From Mesostigma viride (taxonomy: Eukaryota; Streptophyta; Mesostigmatophyceae; Mesostigmatales; Mesostigmataceae), in contig RPFO01000240.1 of NCBI GenBank assembly GCA_009746045.1, forward strand, positions 942,042 to 1,006,041: a stretch of 64,000 nucleotides of DNA, given 5' to 3'. Below, in pieces: positions 22,082 through 31,798 of this stretch. The notes beneath the pieces are model-generated. The model saw nothing but the letters and a program-made list of their open reading frames with translations. It made no database searches and was not told where the DNA came from. The position numbers were made by a program, and so were the translations under genes. Position 1 is the first letter of the stretch. The number at the start of each line of letters is the position of its first letter.

Positions 22082-22698
22082 AGTTGTGAGAGAGTGAATG
22101 CCCTGAATTCCGCCATGGTTCTTGCAGGAATGTTGCCTTTATTATGAATAAGGAACACAGACGTAAGTCACGTCACTTCCAAGACTGCACGCAGCACAGG
22201 CGACAGGGTCGCAGTGCCAAGAGAACGTGCACGCAAGAACTGGCGTCCTAGAGCTACCAAGTCACACATATAGGTTGCTAGGGACGCGTCCAAGTATTCA
22301 GCCGCACTGTCACAGCTGAACTGTCAATCAATTGATTACACAGACTCTGGCACGCCTTTGGCGCGCAGATCTATCAATTGTCCATACGGCTAGTCCTGTG
22401 GACCTATCCGTACACTGCTCAGCATCAATTGTCTCATAGGTCCTGGCGCGCTACAGCACGCCTACCTATCAATTGACCATCAAGTCCTGTACAAGTCCTG
22501 TCAACGTCCTGCGGACTATCAAAGTGACACTTGTACATCCTGTGTCCGTACGCGCCCACAGTGGCGCGCCGGGTACTGTCGGCACAGCCTAGGAAACGTC
22601 ATAACTTTTACGTTCCTTAACCAAATGAGGCGTTCAAGGTGCCGTTGGAAAGAGCGTAACAACCTCTATCCATCTAACGTAAATCCTTTACGTTAACT
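22082..22698 (-). repeat. Copia A(-) 5' LTR
   Basis: 617 bp, the same ends as 10402-11018. On the minus strand it ends CACAACT and is followed by CGTATTACACGCC, where the primer-binding site should be. This does not resemble the usual initiator-Met PBS TGGTATCAGAGC. Confidence 0.9.
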
Positions 22699-22703
22699 GT
22701 TCT

Positions 22704-23103
22704 ATGCGTGGATCCTGTAGTTGAGGGTCGATGTCGGCCCGGATCCTACGTCACTGGAATGATTGACTTGGAGTGTTCTAGAGGAATTGGCGTGTATCTG
22801 CGCCGCAACCGACCTAGGTTAAATTAGTCCGAGGACGAGAGTCTCGTCCTCTTGGTTTGATGAATGATAAGTGCGAATACGCCTACACATTGAGCCCGGG
22901 GCAGTTATCCATTTGTAATTGGTATTGCTAGCCAATATAAGTGTGTACAATTAGCTTGGCATCAAGCCGTGGTGCCAGATATCTCATGACTCACGTCGTG
23001 AAGCGCAATCTACATTAGGCCACCTTGAATTATTCCGAATTCTGGCAAGGAGGATCTTTCGCTACGTAGCTCAGGCTAGGGGTGTCTGGGCTGGGACGTA
23101 ACA
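22704..23103 (+). repeat. Chromovirus F 5' LTR, right piece
   Basis: Continuation of 10215-10401 after Copia A(-). It contains the hairpin GAGGACGAGA-G-TCTCGTCCTC (about 22831-22851), also conserved in the B LTR, and ends GACGTAACA. It is followed by the primer-binding site at 23105. Confidence 0.8.
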
Positions 23104-23104
23104 C

Positions 23105-23117
23105 TGGTTATCGGAGG
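23105..23117 (+). promoter_or_regulatory. Chromovirus F primer-binding site
   Basis: TGGTTATCGGAGG, one base after the LTR end, complementary to a tRNA 3' end of CCTCCGATAACCA. The identical 13-mer follows the B LTR at 46435-46447. Confidence 0.7.
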
Positions 23118-23814
23118 AAATGTGCTGGAAAGGTTAGCTAACTCTCGCGGAGAGGGTTAGTGAGGCCAATTAGGATACCAAGGCGGAGCTTGGCGTAGGT
23201 AGAGGTTCCGGAATTCAACGATTGCTGACAGGTCGGCGGCCAGCCCGTAAAGGGGTTCAACGACGACCTAGACAGCAAGCGGCCAGTCTGGGATACTCGG
23301 CGGGGCTAGCAATAGTCCTGTGGTGAGGTGCTGTCAACGATAGCGCTCATCTCTCCTGTTTTCAACGACACCTAGTGGCGGCCAGGGCTTGCCTTCAACG
23401 ACACCAGGTGGCGGCCAGCTCAGGGGGGATTAACGTCATCGACGATGGTACGTCCCCTAGTTAGAATTCCTTCTTTACAAGCTATGCCTGCTGAAGGCTA
23501 GCTGGCGAGCTCGCTTTCTCTCCGGGACCGCACGCGTACGTAGGGGGTTTATGTTATACGTTGTACCCTCTATAGGTTGTAAATGTCGTTGGTGCCTATG
23601 GACGTCGCGGAGACAGACATCGTTGTTTGACCTGCAAGGGGTCGTGGGGGTGGATACCGTCTGGCTGTTGCCGACTGTGTTGACGGTGTTTACCTCCGTG
23701 TGCTTATCGTATAGCCCTTGCCGCGGAAAGCTCGGGCGTGTGCTGTGTTAGACTCTGTGCTTCTCCCTCGTTTGTTTTGGTAAAGGTCACTGCACCTAGA
23801 GGTAGCCTGGGATC
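23118..23814 (+). other. Chromovirus F leader, first part
   Basis: Non-coding. It has about three imperfect copies of a unit beginning TTCAACGAC and ending GGCGGCCAG (about 23215-23420). It is interrupted at 23815 by Copia D and resumes at 38658; the B leader at 46448-47096 is the counterpart. Confidence 0.6.
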
Positions 23815-24272
23815 AGTTGGATGGAGTCGAACGACGATAGACAACTGCTGAAGCTGAAAGCGAATGATGATTGTATTAGCAATAATACAATGAGAGAGCA
23901 ATGGAAGCTGAGGGCTCAGAATGGAACGTCTGGGCAAACTCGGGTGCTGCGGCACTCCCCAGTGCTACGCCTATATGCCTATGGCGGTGCTACCTGCAGC
24001 ACCTCACCAGTGGACAACTGTACACTGCAATGCCATGCGACCACGTCACTAGCATCAACTGCACTTGGCCCGTCCAGAACCGGATAACCCGGGTCTGGCG
24101 GGTCGAGCTAGAGTCTAGGCACAGTCTGGCACTAACCGCACATCGGTCCACATGACACCTCAGTACCGTACACCCTGCCGTACTGTACTGAGGTGTCCCG
24201 CTCAGCCGCGGTAGGCAATACGCGGCGCGCAGGCCGGAAATCCGTGTGTCAGCCTAAGCATCTCATCTAACT
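23815..24272 (-). repeat. Copia D 3' LTR
   Basis: 458 bp, AGTTGG...CTAACT on the plus strand, apparently identical to 38200-38657. It contains an inverted CACCTCAGTACxGTAC / GTACTGTACTGAGGTG hairpin near its right part (24155-24195). Confidence 0.92.
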
Positions 24273-25339
24273 CCCATTATGTTTTCCTTTCAGGTTGAAG
24301 GCTAGCGACTTCAAGCCTGACCCTGCCCAGCTAGGAGACTGACTCCAAGCTGACTGAGGTGCTGAGCAACTGACACCCATACTGCAACATCTGGACTGAA
24401 AAAGATGGGCCCCAGAACTCGTGCAATACTTGTGATGGCATCACGTTTAGCTCAACATGCCCGGGGAGTTCCTCCTCCTCGCGAGCTCACAAGGGAGATA
24501 GCTATGCCTGTCTACCTATCCAGGGAGTGCATCACCAGCCAAGAGAGCCATTGTAAAAATGCCAAGGTAACCGTTTAAGAGGTTCCATGTTGTTCCATCA
24601 TCATCGCCCACTCAGAGAAAAAGACCCAGCCAGGCTGGGTCAACTGAGCTCAGGTTACCTGCAACCTGAGTAGTGACAGTAGACAGGTTTATTGCACCCT
24701 GCACTGTCCATGTTGTACCTGCACAACATGTGAGGACCAGCCACCCCTGCCCTGCACAGAGGGGGCTGAAGTCCTAGTGACAGGTGACAGGACTATGACA
24801 TCCTGGACCTGGCCACGTTGCACCTGCACAACGTGTGGGGACCAGCCACCCCTGCCCTGCACAGTGGTGGCTGAAGTCCTGGTGACAGGTGACAGGAATA
24901 TTGCATCCTGCACCTGGGCTGAGCACGTTGTACTAGACAACATGACAGCACCCATGCCTTGACTGCCACTGAACAGTGAGGCCAGGTGTCCCAGGAGAGC
25001 CACAGTAAACTGTGGTCCTGGGTAACCACCTGTCAAGGGAGCTTTGACCTTCCACTTGAATGGGAGGCACCTGAGCCACTGAGCTCAAGGCCAATCCACC
25101 AAGGCATACACCCTAGTGGAAAAAGAATGTAAGATACATCCCCTGCCCACCTATGAAGGTGGGCAGAACGAAATTCCATGGTGTTGAAAAAATCAAAACA
25201 GATTTTATTGGCATAGGGCACGCAGATGTATGAAAACAGACTCCAACCAACCCCCCCTTGGCTGGAAGCCACAACCTACCCCTTGGACCTGCCCAAGGGG
25301 TACTGGGTTACCTAGGCGGCCCTGGTGAACAGGACCCTG
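24273..25339 (-). other. Copia D 3' UTR with minisatellite
   Basis: Non-coding. A tandem repeat of about 105 bp lies at about 24690-24945 (two full copies and a partial one), containing CACCTGCACAACxTGTGxGGACCAGC. The purine tract on the minus strand ends at the LTR. Confidence 0.65.
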
Positions 25340-25635
25340 CTAGGCGTCCCCCCTATGGGGCAGGGTTGCCTGCTTGCCATAGGGGTTCATCAAGTGGTAC
25401 AACAGCTGGTATTGGTCAGCTGCCTGCTGGGGCACTTTTGTGAGTGCATCAGCAGCGTTGTGTTTGTCCTCCACGTGACGGGTGGACTCCCAGTAGGTGG
25501 ACTCCTGTTTAAGGACCACCCAGTCAAGATCAGTGTGCACAGCATAAGGGTTAGCAAGGAAGCTGAGGACTGACTGACTGTCAGTGAGCAAGTGTGCCAC
25601 CACCCCAGCATTACTGCCTGCTTGCATCTGCAACC
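25340..25635 (-). pseudogene. Copia D RNase H, C-terminal piece
   Basis: This encodes the last about 95 residues of pol: AHLLTDSQSVLSFLANPYAVHTD with the RNase H TDSQS Asp, and NAADALTKVPQQAADQY, then the stop at 25340. It is cut off from the rest (31799-32721) by Copia C, whose AAACC duplication lies at 25636-25640 and 31794-31798. Removing C rejoins RYLNHVLV to the QMQAGSNAG segment. Confidence 0.85.
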
Positions 25636-25640
25636 AAACC

Positions 25641-25985
25641 AGTTAATGCCCGACCGGCTCAGCTATGGCGGTCGGTCACGTTGAGCTTGGGATAAGGTGA
25701 ACACAGAGAACTACTGTCGGAGCTGGCCCACCACTGGTTTATGTCTTAGCCAGCAAACCCTATCCGGTTAGCCGTAACCGTGGGACAAGCTAGCCGTCCG
25801 TACTGACCCGGATAAGGCCCCGGACTGGGGCCTAGGTGGCGCCGGCCCTAGGCGCCGCCCTTAGACCGGTCGACCGCATCGGACCGCCGGATTATAGCCG
25901 GCGGCTTAGCGGACGCTAGCGGAAGGCGTGCGGACGGACATGGGGAACTTAGAGCCAGATCCTAGGGCTCTAGAGTTACTCAACT
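25641..25985 (-). repeat. Copia C 3' LTR
   Basis: 345 bp beginning AGTTAATGCCCG and ending TTACTCAACT on the plus strand. It is rich in hairpins such as GGCGCCGGCCCTAGGCGCC and CCGCCGGATTATAGCCGGCGG. Confidence 0.93.
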
Positions 25986-26363
25986 CCGACATACTCTTTT
26001 GTTCTTTGATTAATTATCAAAATAATTACATCAAATGCAGACCATACAAAACCCTCTAAGGTAGGGAACTCAAGGGGGCCTCAAGGCCGTCAAAATCACC
26101 ACGGTATCGATCCGCGCCCTTGTGATCACACATGAATAGTGATGTAATAAGTATCGAGCAAAAACCAACTATGCCACCAGACAAAAGGTGACCCATTTAT
26201 TAGGACCAGTGACCCGCCGACGGGCCCAAGGCACCGTCCAACGTGGCTAGGGTATGGTCAGGACAAGCAAAAAAAACTACCAGCATGATATTCGTGAATG
26301 CTAGCAACACAGGGTGAGTTATGGCTGTATTCATAAAGCGCCCGAGCCGTAACCCTGTGTGGC
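25986..26363 (-). other. Copia C 3' UTR
   Basis: Non-coding, with a near-identical counterpart at 60510-60886. The A/G-rich segment CAAAGAACAAAAGAG lies about 10 nt from the LTR and is the likely, imperfect, polypurine tract. Confidence 0.6.
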
Positions 26364-28680
26364 TCACTGGTGTTGCATCGTCATGCGCTTGCGCAACACT
26401 GCGTACTGCGGGGCAGCCTCCCGCGCCTCCTTGGTGAGTGCATCCGCGGGATTGAGTTCATCCGCGATGTGCTGGAGACGCGTGACGCAGGAGGCCGCCT
26501 CAGCGAGTACGAGGTAATCAACGTCCTGTGACCGCGCATAGGGATTGTCAAGGAAGGCCAAACAACTTTGTGAGTCAGTGTGCACCGTGCTAGTCCAGTG
26601 AAGAGTGAACCCACACGAGCCAAATACCCAACCCAGCAAGTACCGCAGCCACATGCCATGTGAGATAGCTGAAACAATGCCCCGGCATTCAGCCGTGTTG
26701 GGGCTAGTGGCAATGCGGCTGTGCAAGCGCGAGTACCAATCTAACAACATGCCAGGCTGTCCCTCATTGCTAATAAAGAACAGTGCCCCCATGCGGGCCC
26801 GCACTTGGCTGACTGTGCGCGTCTCTAGATTAGCATCCGTCACTATCTCGAGGTGCACCGGCTGTGAGCAATCGAGCCCACGAAGCACAATGCCGGGCGT
26901 CATGGCCAGCTGCCGCCGAACATGAATGGACCCTAGTCCTTCCAGCACATCATCGGGCAGGCGAGCGAGCACTGCCAAATCAGGTGCCACCGTGTCCGCC
27001 AACCACCCGAGCTTGCCCTTAACCGAGGGCCCATGGGTTGCCAACAGCGGGACGGGAGGTCGGCCAGCAGGTCAACCACATAGTTGCGGCTATCCTGCAT
27101 GTGCATGACCCATTCGCCAGAACGCGAATCCCGCTGCAACGTAGACTGCACGCCGCAAAACACCACGGGTTTACCCTCCTCATGATCCACCGCCCTGCCC
27201 AGGGGAAACTTAGCCGCCACTGCAGCAAGAAACTGTGTAGCAAAGGTGCGAGGTGCCACCAGCTTGAAGTCATCGCCATGCCACACGAAGAGGGCTGGCT
27301 CGCCAGGGACGCCGGTGGGGACCACAAAGAAGTTAGGATCCGCGCGATGGTACGTGGCCCCTAAGCTCTGCAAGACCTCCTCCGCGGAAATGCGGAAGAT
27401 GATGGGAGAGCTCTGCAGCCCCTCCACCCCTGTCAACAGCTCGATATACTCGCTGCCAATGGTGCCATCCTGCCAGACCACCGGGACCTTCACCACGTAG
27501 CGGGTGCCTTGCCATGTTTGCTGCGCGACCCCAGCGTCGCTGTGGAGGAATGCCCGCTGAAAGTCACCGCACCACATCCCGTAGTCCTTGCCCGCGTTCC
27601 GCTTGCCCAAGTAGATGACCGTCAGTAGCCGATGCGAAACATGGTTGAGCCCAGGGGTATAAAGATCCTTGGCATCCAGCGGGGAGGACCCCTTCGTCTC
27701 CGTGACCACGGGCCTTACCCGGAACACCACCGAAGAGTTGGTCTCGTCCGGCTTGTAGGTGAGCACGAACTTCAACCGCAACCGCGTGGCCCCGGCTGGC
27801 ACACTCTCCAATCCTCGGTAGACCTCGCGCTCTCGCCACTGCTCCTTGGCTCGAATGAACGCGTCGCGCCACAAAGCAAACTTGAGAGGATCTTGACAGT
27901 CCAGGACAAGTTGCTCCCACGTCACAGGGCTATCCGCCGCCAGTGAGTGTGAGTGGAGGCCGAAGCTGCGCGGGTGCCAATCCTGAGGCTGAATGATGGA
28001 CTGGACGAGCGGCGGTGTGGAAAACGCCGCCATCGGTAAGCGCCGCACGACGCCGGGCTGCCCGACCACCACCCCAATGGAGCGTGGTACTCGCGAAGCG
28101 GGATGCTGCCCACCCCCGCGACTGACAGCAAGTCAGCGGACACTGAGAACCCCGGGTATGATACGAAAGGTTCGCCCAGCAAGGCCACATCCTCGTAGCC
28201 ATCCACGACGTGAAACGGCGTGTCAATGCCCAACACCGGCAGCACCACCATCCCGGTAACTTGATATGCCGAAGTGCCTGCAAAGTCGGTCACCGATTTG
28301 TACGGCGACTCTAGCACTGGATACAGGGTGGCTGCCCGACGAGAGATAATAGACACGGATGCTTGCGTGTCCACAGCCACCAGCTGCCACGGTCTACACG
28401 TAGGAAACAAGGCTGACTTAACCGGCCTGACCCCCTGTGAGAGAGTTTTGACCTGAGCCACCCCTGATGCAGCTTTCGCTTTAAGCGCCTGAGCACGCCA
28501 CAAGGCCGTGACCGTTGAAGCCAGGTCCCTAGGTGGGCGAGGCGCATGGGCAGGACCCTGACCCTCCGGCGAGGCCACGCTAGGCGGGCCTCCCACATTA
28601 TCCGTGGCTAGCACAGGAGGTGAGTCACTACGTGCACTAGGTCCCGTCAAACCCACCCCATCCTCATCCCACCCATCCAC
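26364..28680 (-). pseudogene. Copia C retropepsin-like, RT and RNase H (frameshifted)
   Basis: The counterpart of the intact 772-residue ORF at 60887-63205. It carries VDTQASVSIISRR and ALLGEPF (protease-like), LRLKFVLTYKPD, GDFQRAFLHSD and VWHGDDFKLVAP (RT, with HGDD as active-site box), then TDANLETR, AECRG, TDSQS (RNase H) and a terminal NPADALTK block. Two deletions break it relative to C': one C lost near 28075 (CCCC against CCCCC) and one G lost near 27050 (GGG against GGGG). Both are in homopolymers and the LTRs look identical, so sequencing or assembly error is possible. Confidence 0.88.
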
Positions 28681-29963
28681 GGGGTCATATTGGGGCCCAG
28701 GGGAGGGGGGGGTGTAGCTGTGTCTGCCCCTGGGAGCGACCCGTGGGGTACCACCTCAGATGCTACGACAGGCGCATTATCCTTCACTACCCACCCCAGT
28801 GCCCTGTTGGCTGCCAGCTCACTCTCCATGCTATCCCCTTGCTTATAGCCTGCCACCGATGCCCATGGTACCCTATACACCCGATCATTCCACTCTATGT
28901 CTATGACCCGCAGCGGCCAGTCTAACTTTGTGATGGCCCCAGGCCCCTGCATGGTGCCCCGTTTGCCGCTGGGCGAGCTCTCCTTGTGGAACATGACCAA
29001 CTGCCCGACCTCAAAAGCGCTAGACAAATCAGGCAGCGTGGCATCCTTGAGCCGCAGCTTGGCGGCGGTATCCTGTAGATGCTGCTGGTATGCCTCTACT
29101 ACCTCGGGTGAGTAGGTGCCCGCTGACAGCCCCCGAGGCGTGACTAGCCCAAAGCCCTTGACATCAAGCACGTGCCTATGGTTGCACACATGCATGAGCT
29201 CCTTGCACCACGCCGTCTTGACCGCGTAGGATTTGCCATGTGGGTTATCCTGTCGCTTGGCTGCCACAGTCTTGACATAGCTTACAGTGCGATCTATCAT
29301 GCCCATATTGCCGTGATCCTCACGCCCCACGATGACCACGGCCTCCATCCCCGGCAAACCTTGCACACAGCGGAACTGCTGGTCTAGCATGAGCTCCACT
29401 ACGGGATGAAAGAAAGCCAGGCTGATCTTGATAGCCCTGTGCAGGTCAGCCTCATACATGTGGGGCAGCGGCTCAATGTAGGTGACCTTGCTGAACCTAT
29501 CCTTGACTATGAAATAGGTGTCCCCCCCTTCCATGTGCATGACATCCCCCACAAGGTACCCTCGCTCCAAGGGTGGAGTCTTGGCATGCCGCCTACGCGA
29601 CTTCTTCCTGATCTTGATGCAGGCAGGACACTGAGCACGCACATTCTTCAGCTCGTTGTATAAAGGTGCCCCCAACATGTGTGCCCCCTCTACCTCGGCT
29701 TGGGCCTCATGCCCGTATGCACGGTGCATCTGGTATGCTAACAGTTTCAGGGTGACAGCCTGAGGTGCAGTGGCATTGTCAGGGTTCTCAACAGGTGGGG
29801 TGACTACTGGGGTAGTGACATTGGCTAACTGGGCAGCTTCAGAGGCTGCACGAAAGGCCGCCCGTGTGAGCACCTTGCCAATGTGAAGATCCACACTAGG
29901 GTGGTGTGTACCGAGAACATCTGCCCGCCCAGCATTCTCTTGCACTGTCACAACATTCCTCAT
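28647..29963 (-). CDS. Copia C integrase
   Basis: 438 residues. The zinc region has H80, H85, C112 and C115 (MHRAYGHE...CPAC). The catalytic core has D140 (VGDVMHM) and D194 (LMLDQQF), with the third position D224 (GMIDRT) where families A and D have Glu (G-A/I-IERAI). The C-terminal part has SPSGKRGTMQGPG. Integrase should insert element cDNA into the genome. It overlaps the start of the PR-RT frame by 34 nt, and a run of eight G lies near the overlap (plus strand 28705-28712), so frameshifting is a possible link. The gag stop precedes it by about 20 nt in another frame. Confidence 0.87.
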   Translation of the reverse strand: MRNVVTVQENAGRADVLGTHHPSVDLHIGKVLTRAAFRAASEAAQLANVTTPVVTPPVENPDNATAPQAVTLKLLAYQMHRAYGHEAQAEVEGAHMLGAPLYNELKNVRAQCPACIKIRKKSRRRHAKTPPLERGYLVGDVMHMEGGDTYFIVKDRFSKVTYIEPLPHMYEADLHRAIKISLAFFHPVVELMLDQQFRCVQGLPGMEAVVIVGREDHGNMGMIDRTVSYVKTVAAKRQDNPHGKSYAVKTAWCKELMHVCNHRHVLDVKGFGLVTPRGLSAGTYSPEVVEAYQQHLQDTAAKLRLKDATLPDLSSAFEVGQLVMFHKESSPSGKRGTMQGPGAITKLDWPLRVIDIEWNDRVYRVPWASVAGYKQGDSMESELAANRALGWVVKDNAPVVASEVVPHGSLPGADTATPPPPLGPNMTPWMGGMRMGWV

Positions 29964-29983
29964 AGGCCCAACCGCCCCAGTAT

Positions 29984-31429
29984 CTAGCTGGGTGCTGCAG
30001 TAGTGCTTGGTCGCTCGGCGTTGTACACACCCGACCTAGAAGACACCACATTGCTTAGGTCACGCATTGTAGACCCGTGCTCAGGAAGCACGTGATCCTG
30101 GCGCGACAGAGCCAGAGCAGCATCAACGGATTGCGTGAGCACATCACGGAAGGAGACAGAGGATGCAGTCACGTTGCTTTTAGGAACGACGTCAGGCTCT
30201 ACGACGGCCCGGTTCAGCGTGACGCATTGAGCAAAAGAAGGGGTATCGAGCGTGCTCTCACCTGACTTTCGTGCTGCCCGTCGCTCTGCCCACTCCTCGC
30301 GTGTGCCGTGGACGACGATGCGCTTGGCCTTGCACGCCTCCACGCTGTGACCACGCAGAACGTCGTGGCACTTGCGGCAAAGGTTGTCCTCGAGCTCCAG
30401 GTCCGGGCGAACTCGGCAGTCATCCCGGACATGGCGACGTCCGAAGCAGCGCTCACAGCGTTGCTTGCGGTCAGTAGACGCCCCCTGCTGCCGCTTGGCC
30501 GGGGGATTATCACCCTGCTTGGCGTCGCCACCATGCCCGCGCTTGCGCCCTCGCTGGCCCCCGTTGTTGCCGTGGCCGACGACCTTTTTCAGGATGGCCG
30601 TAAGCTCCGACCGCGTAATGGGAGCCTCTGCGCCTGAAGAAGAAGACGCGCCGGCATCCACCTTGCGCAGGGATGGTAGAGCAGCCGAGGCAGCCGGCTT
30701 GGACTGCGCACTCTTGAAGCATGAAATCAGATACAGCATGCCCTCGTCGAAACTGACGGCACTCTTCTTTTTGAGTTCCGTCGCTATGGTCAGATGCACA
30801 TCCGACGAGAGGTCGCATTTCTTGAGAAAGCGATTGCACAGGAAAATGGGCTTGAGAGTATCTAGCAGCTTGTGCTTGTGCACGAAGACCTGGAAATCAC
30901 GTGCAGCCCCGGGCAAATTTGCCTTATTAACTGCATAGCCCTCGAAATCGTTGAAGGCTTGCTCGTCGGCCTCTTCCTTAGACCGCGACAAGTGGGCATC
31001 TAGACCGTTGTAAAAAACTTCCCAGGTTTGTTTGTTGTCGTCCGCAATGCGAACTAGATTGGCAATGTTTGGGTGCTTTGTTGTACTGCAGAATACTGCA
31101 CGGAACTTGCCAATCAGCTCCGAATCTTTGTCTGCGCGTCCATCGCGCAGACGCTTGAGAGCAGCTAGAAAATCTGCTGCGTCGTCCGCCGTATAGTCGG
31201 CCGGTAGATCTGCGGGCACCTCCGTTTGCTTGAGAGGGCCGCGATTTAGTGCATCGTCAGCAGCCAGCATGAGATGCTTGAACTGCTTGGCCAGTTCCGG
31301 TTGCGCCACGAGGGTTTGCATCAACCTCGTGGCCTCGTCCGCACTAAAGCGTGGCAGGACGGACCCTGCGGCCTCGCCACTTGGCGTATCTGTGTGTTCG
31401 CCCGTGCGGCTCCGTGTACCGGAAGCCAT
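29984..31429 (-). CDS. Copia C gag
   Basis: 481 residues. It starts 19 nt from the LTR. Residues about 20-260 look like a helical capsid (FSADEATRLMQTLVAQ; CNRFLKKCDLSSDVHL), followed by a basic GQRGRKRGHGGD linker. A Cys-rich tail has CERCFGRRHVRDDC and CRKCHDVLRGHSVEAC, which read as two zinc-binding knuckles of C-x2-C...H...C form. The C-terminal about 100 residues are Ser/Thr/Val-rich. It should package RNA and form the particle. A chance DTGA tetrad appears in the overlapping integrase frame at the stop, without protease context. Confidence 0.82.
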   Translation of the reverse strand: MASGTRSRTGEHTDTPSGEAAGSVLPRFSADEATRLMQTLVAQPELAKQFKHLMLAADDALNRGPLKQTEVPADLPADYTADDAADFLAALKRLRDGRADKDSELIGKFRAVFCSTTKHPNIANLVRIADDNKQTWEVFYNGLDAHLSRSKEEADEQAFNDFEGYAVNKANLPGAARDFQVFVHKHKLLDTLKPIFLCNRFLKKCDLSSDVHLTIATELKKKSAVSFDEGMLYLISCFKSAQSKPAASAALPSLRKVDAGASSSSGAEAPITRSELTAILKKVVGHGNNGGQRGRKRGHGGDAKQGDNPPAKRQQGASTDRKQRCERCFGRRHVRDDCRVRPDLELEDNLCRKCHDVLRGHSVEACKAKRIVVHGTREEWAERRAARKSGESTLDTPSFAQCVTLNRAVVEPDVVPKSNVTASSVSFRDVLTQSVDAALALSRQDHVLPEHGSTMRDLSNVVSSRSGVYNAERPSTTAAPS

Positions 31430-31448
31430 CGGGATTTTTATGAATACA

Positions 31449-31793
31449 AGTTAATGCCCGACCGGCTCAGCTATGGCGGTCGGTCACGTTGAGCTTGGGA
31501 TAAGGTGAACACAGAGAACTACTGTCGGAGCTGGCCCACCACTGGTTTATGTCTTAGCCAGCAAACCCTATCCGGTTAGCCGTAACCGTGGGACAAGCTA
31601 GCCGTCCGTACTGACCCGGATAAGGCCCCGGACTGGGGCCTAGGTGGCGCCGGCCCTAGGCGCCGCCCTTAGACCGGTCGACCGCATCGGACCGCCGGAT
31701 TATAGCCGGCGGCTTAGCGGACGCTAGCGGAAGGCGTGCGGACGGACATGGGGAACTTAGAGCCAGATCCTAGGGCTCTAGAGTTACTCAACT
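31449..31793 (-). repeat. Copia C 5' LTR
   Basis: 345 bp, apparently identical to 25641-25985. On the minus strand it is followed by TGTATTCATAAAAATCCCG and the gag ATG, so any primer-binding site must lie within 19 nt. Confidence 0.93.
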
Positions 31794-31798
31794 AAACC

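Larger units (their letters stand above)
10402..22698 (-). mobile_element. Copia family A, copy A(-), with four nested insertions
   Basis: A full-length minus-strand Copia-like element. LTRs at 10402-11018 (3') and 22082-22698 (5') are flanked by the 5-bp duplication GTTCT (10397-10401 and 22699-22703), and removal restores the F LTR. Order from the 5' end: LTR, 24-nt leader, ORF0 (22057-21329), gag (21166-20057), pol with integrase, retropepsin-like domain, RT and RNase H, 3' UTR, purine tract, LTR. Four insertions split it: about 18317-20032, 17101-17871, 13834-15086 and 12427-13117. The two LTRs differ at roughly ten positions by eye, so it is older than C or D. Confidence 0.92.
25641..31793 (-). 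mobile_element. Copia family C, complete element
   Basis: A 6.15-kb minus-strand element with 345-bp LTRs (25641-25985 and 31449-31793) that look identical, AGTT...AACT ends and the duplication AAACC. The order is gag, integrase, retropepsin-like domain, RT, RNase H. The leader between LTR and gag ATG is only 19 nt. Two single-base deletions relative to copy C' (60162 onward) break the PR-RT-RNase H frame. Confidence 0.94.

Noticed and set aside
22825-22860. Hammerhead ribozyme in the chromovirus LTR
   Set aside because: GTCCGAGGACGAGAGTC resembles stem II and the following core, but the CTGATGA core strand is absent (AAATTA or GAAATTG instead). A simple hairpin explains it better.
29965-29985. 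A canonical protease (DTGA) before integrase in Copia C
   Set aside because: The tetrad DTGA in the integrase frame overlaps the gag stop, lacks the hydrophobic and ALLG context, and has no counterpart in A or D.
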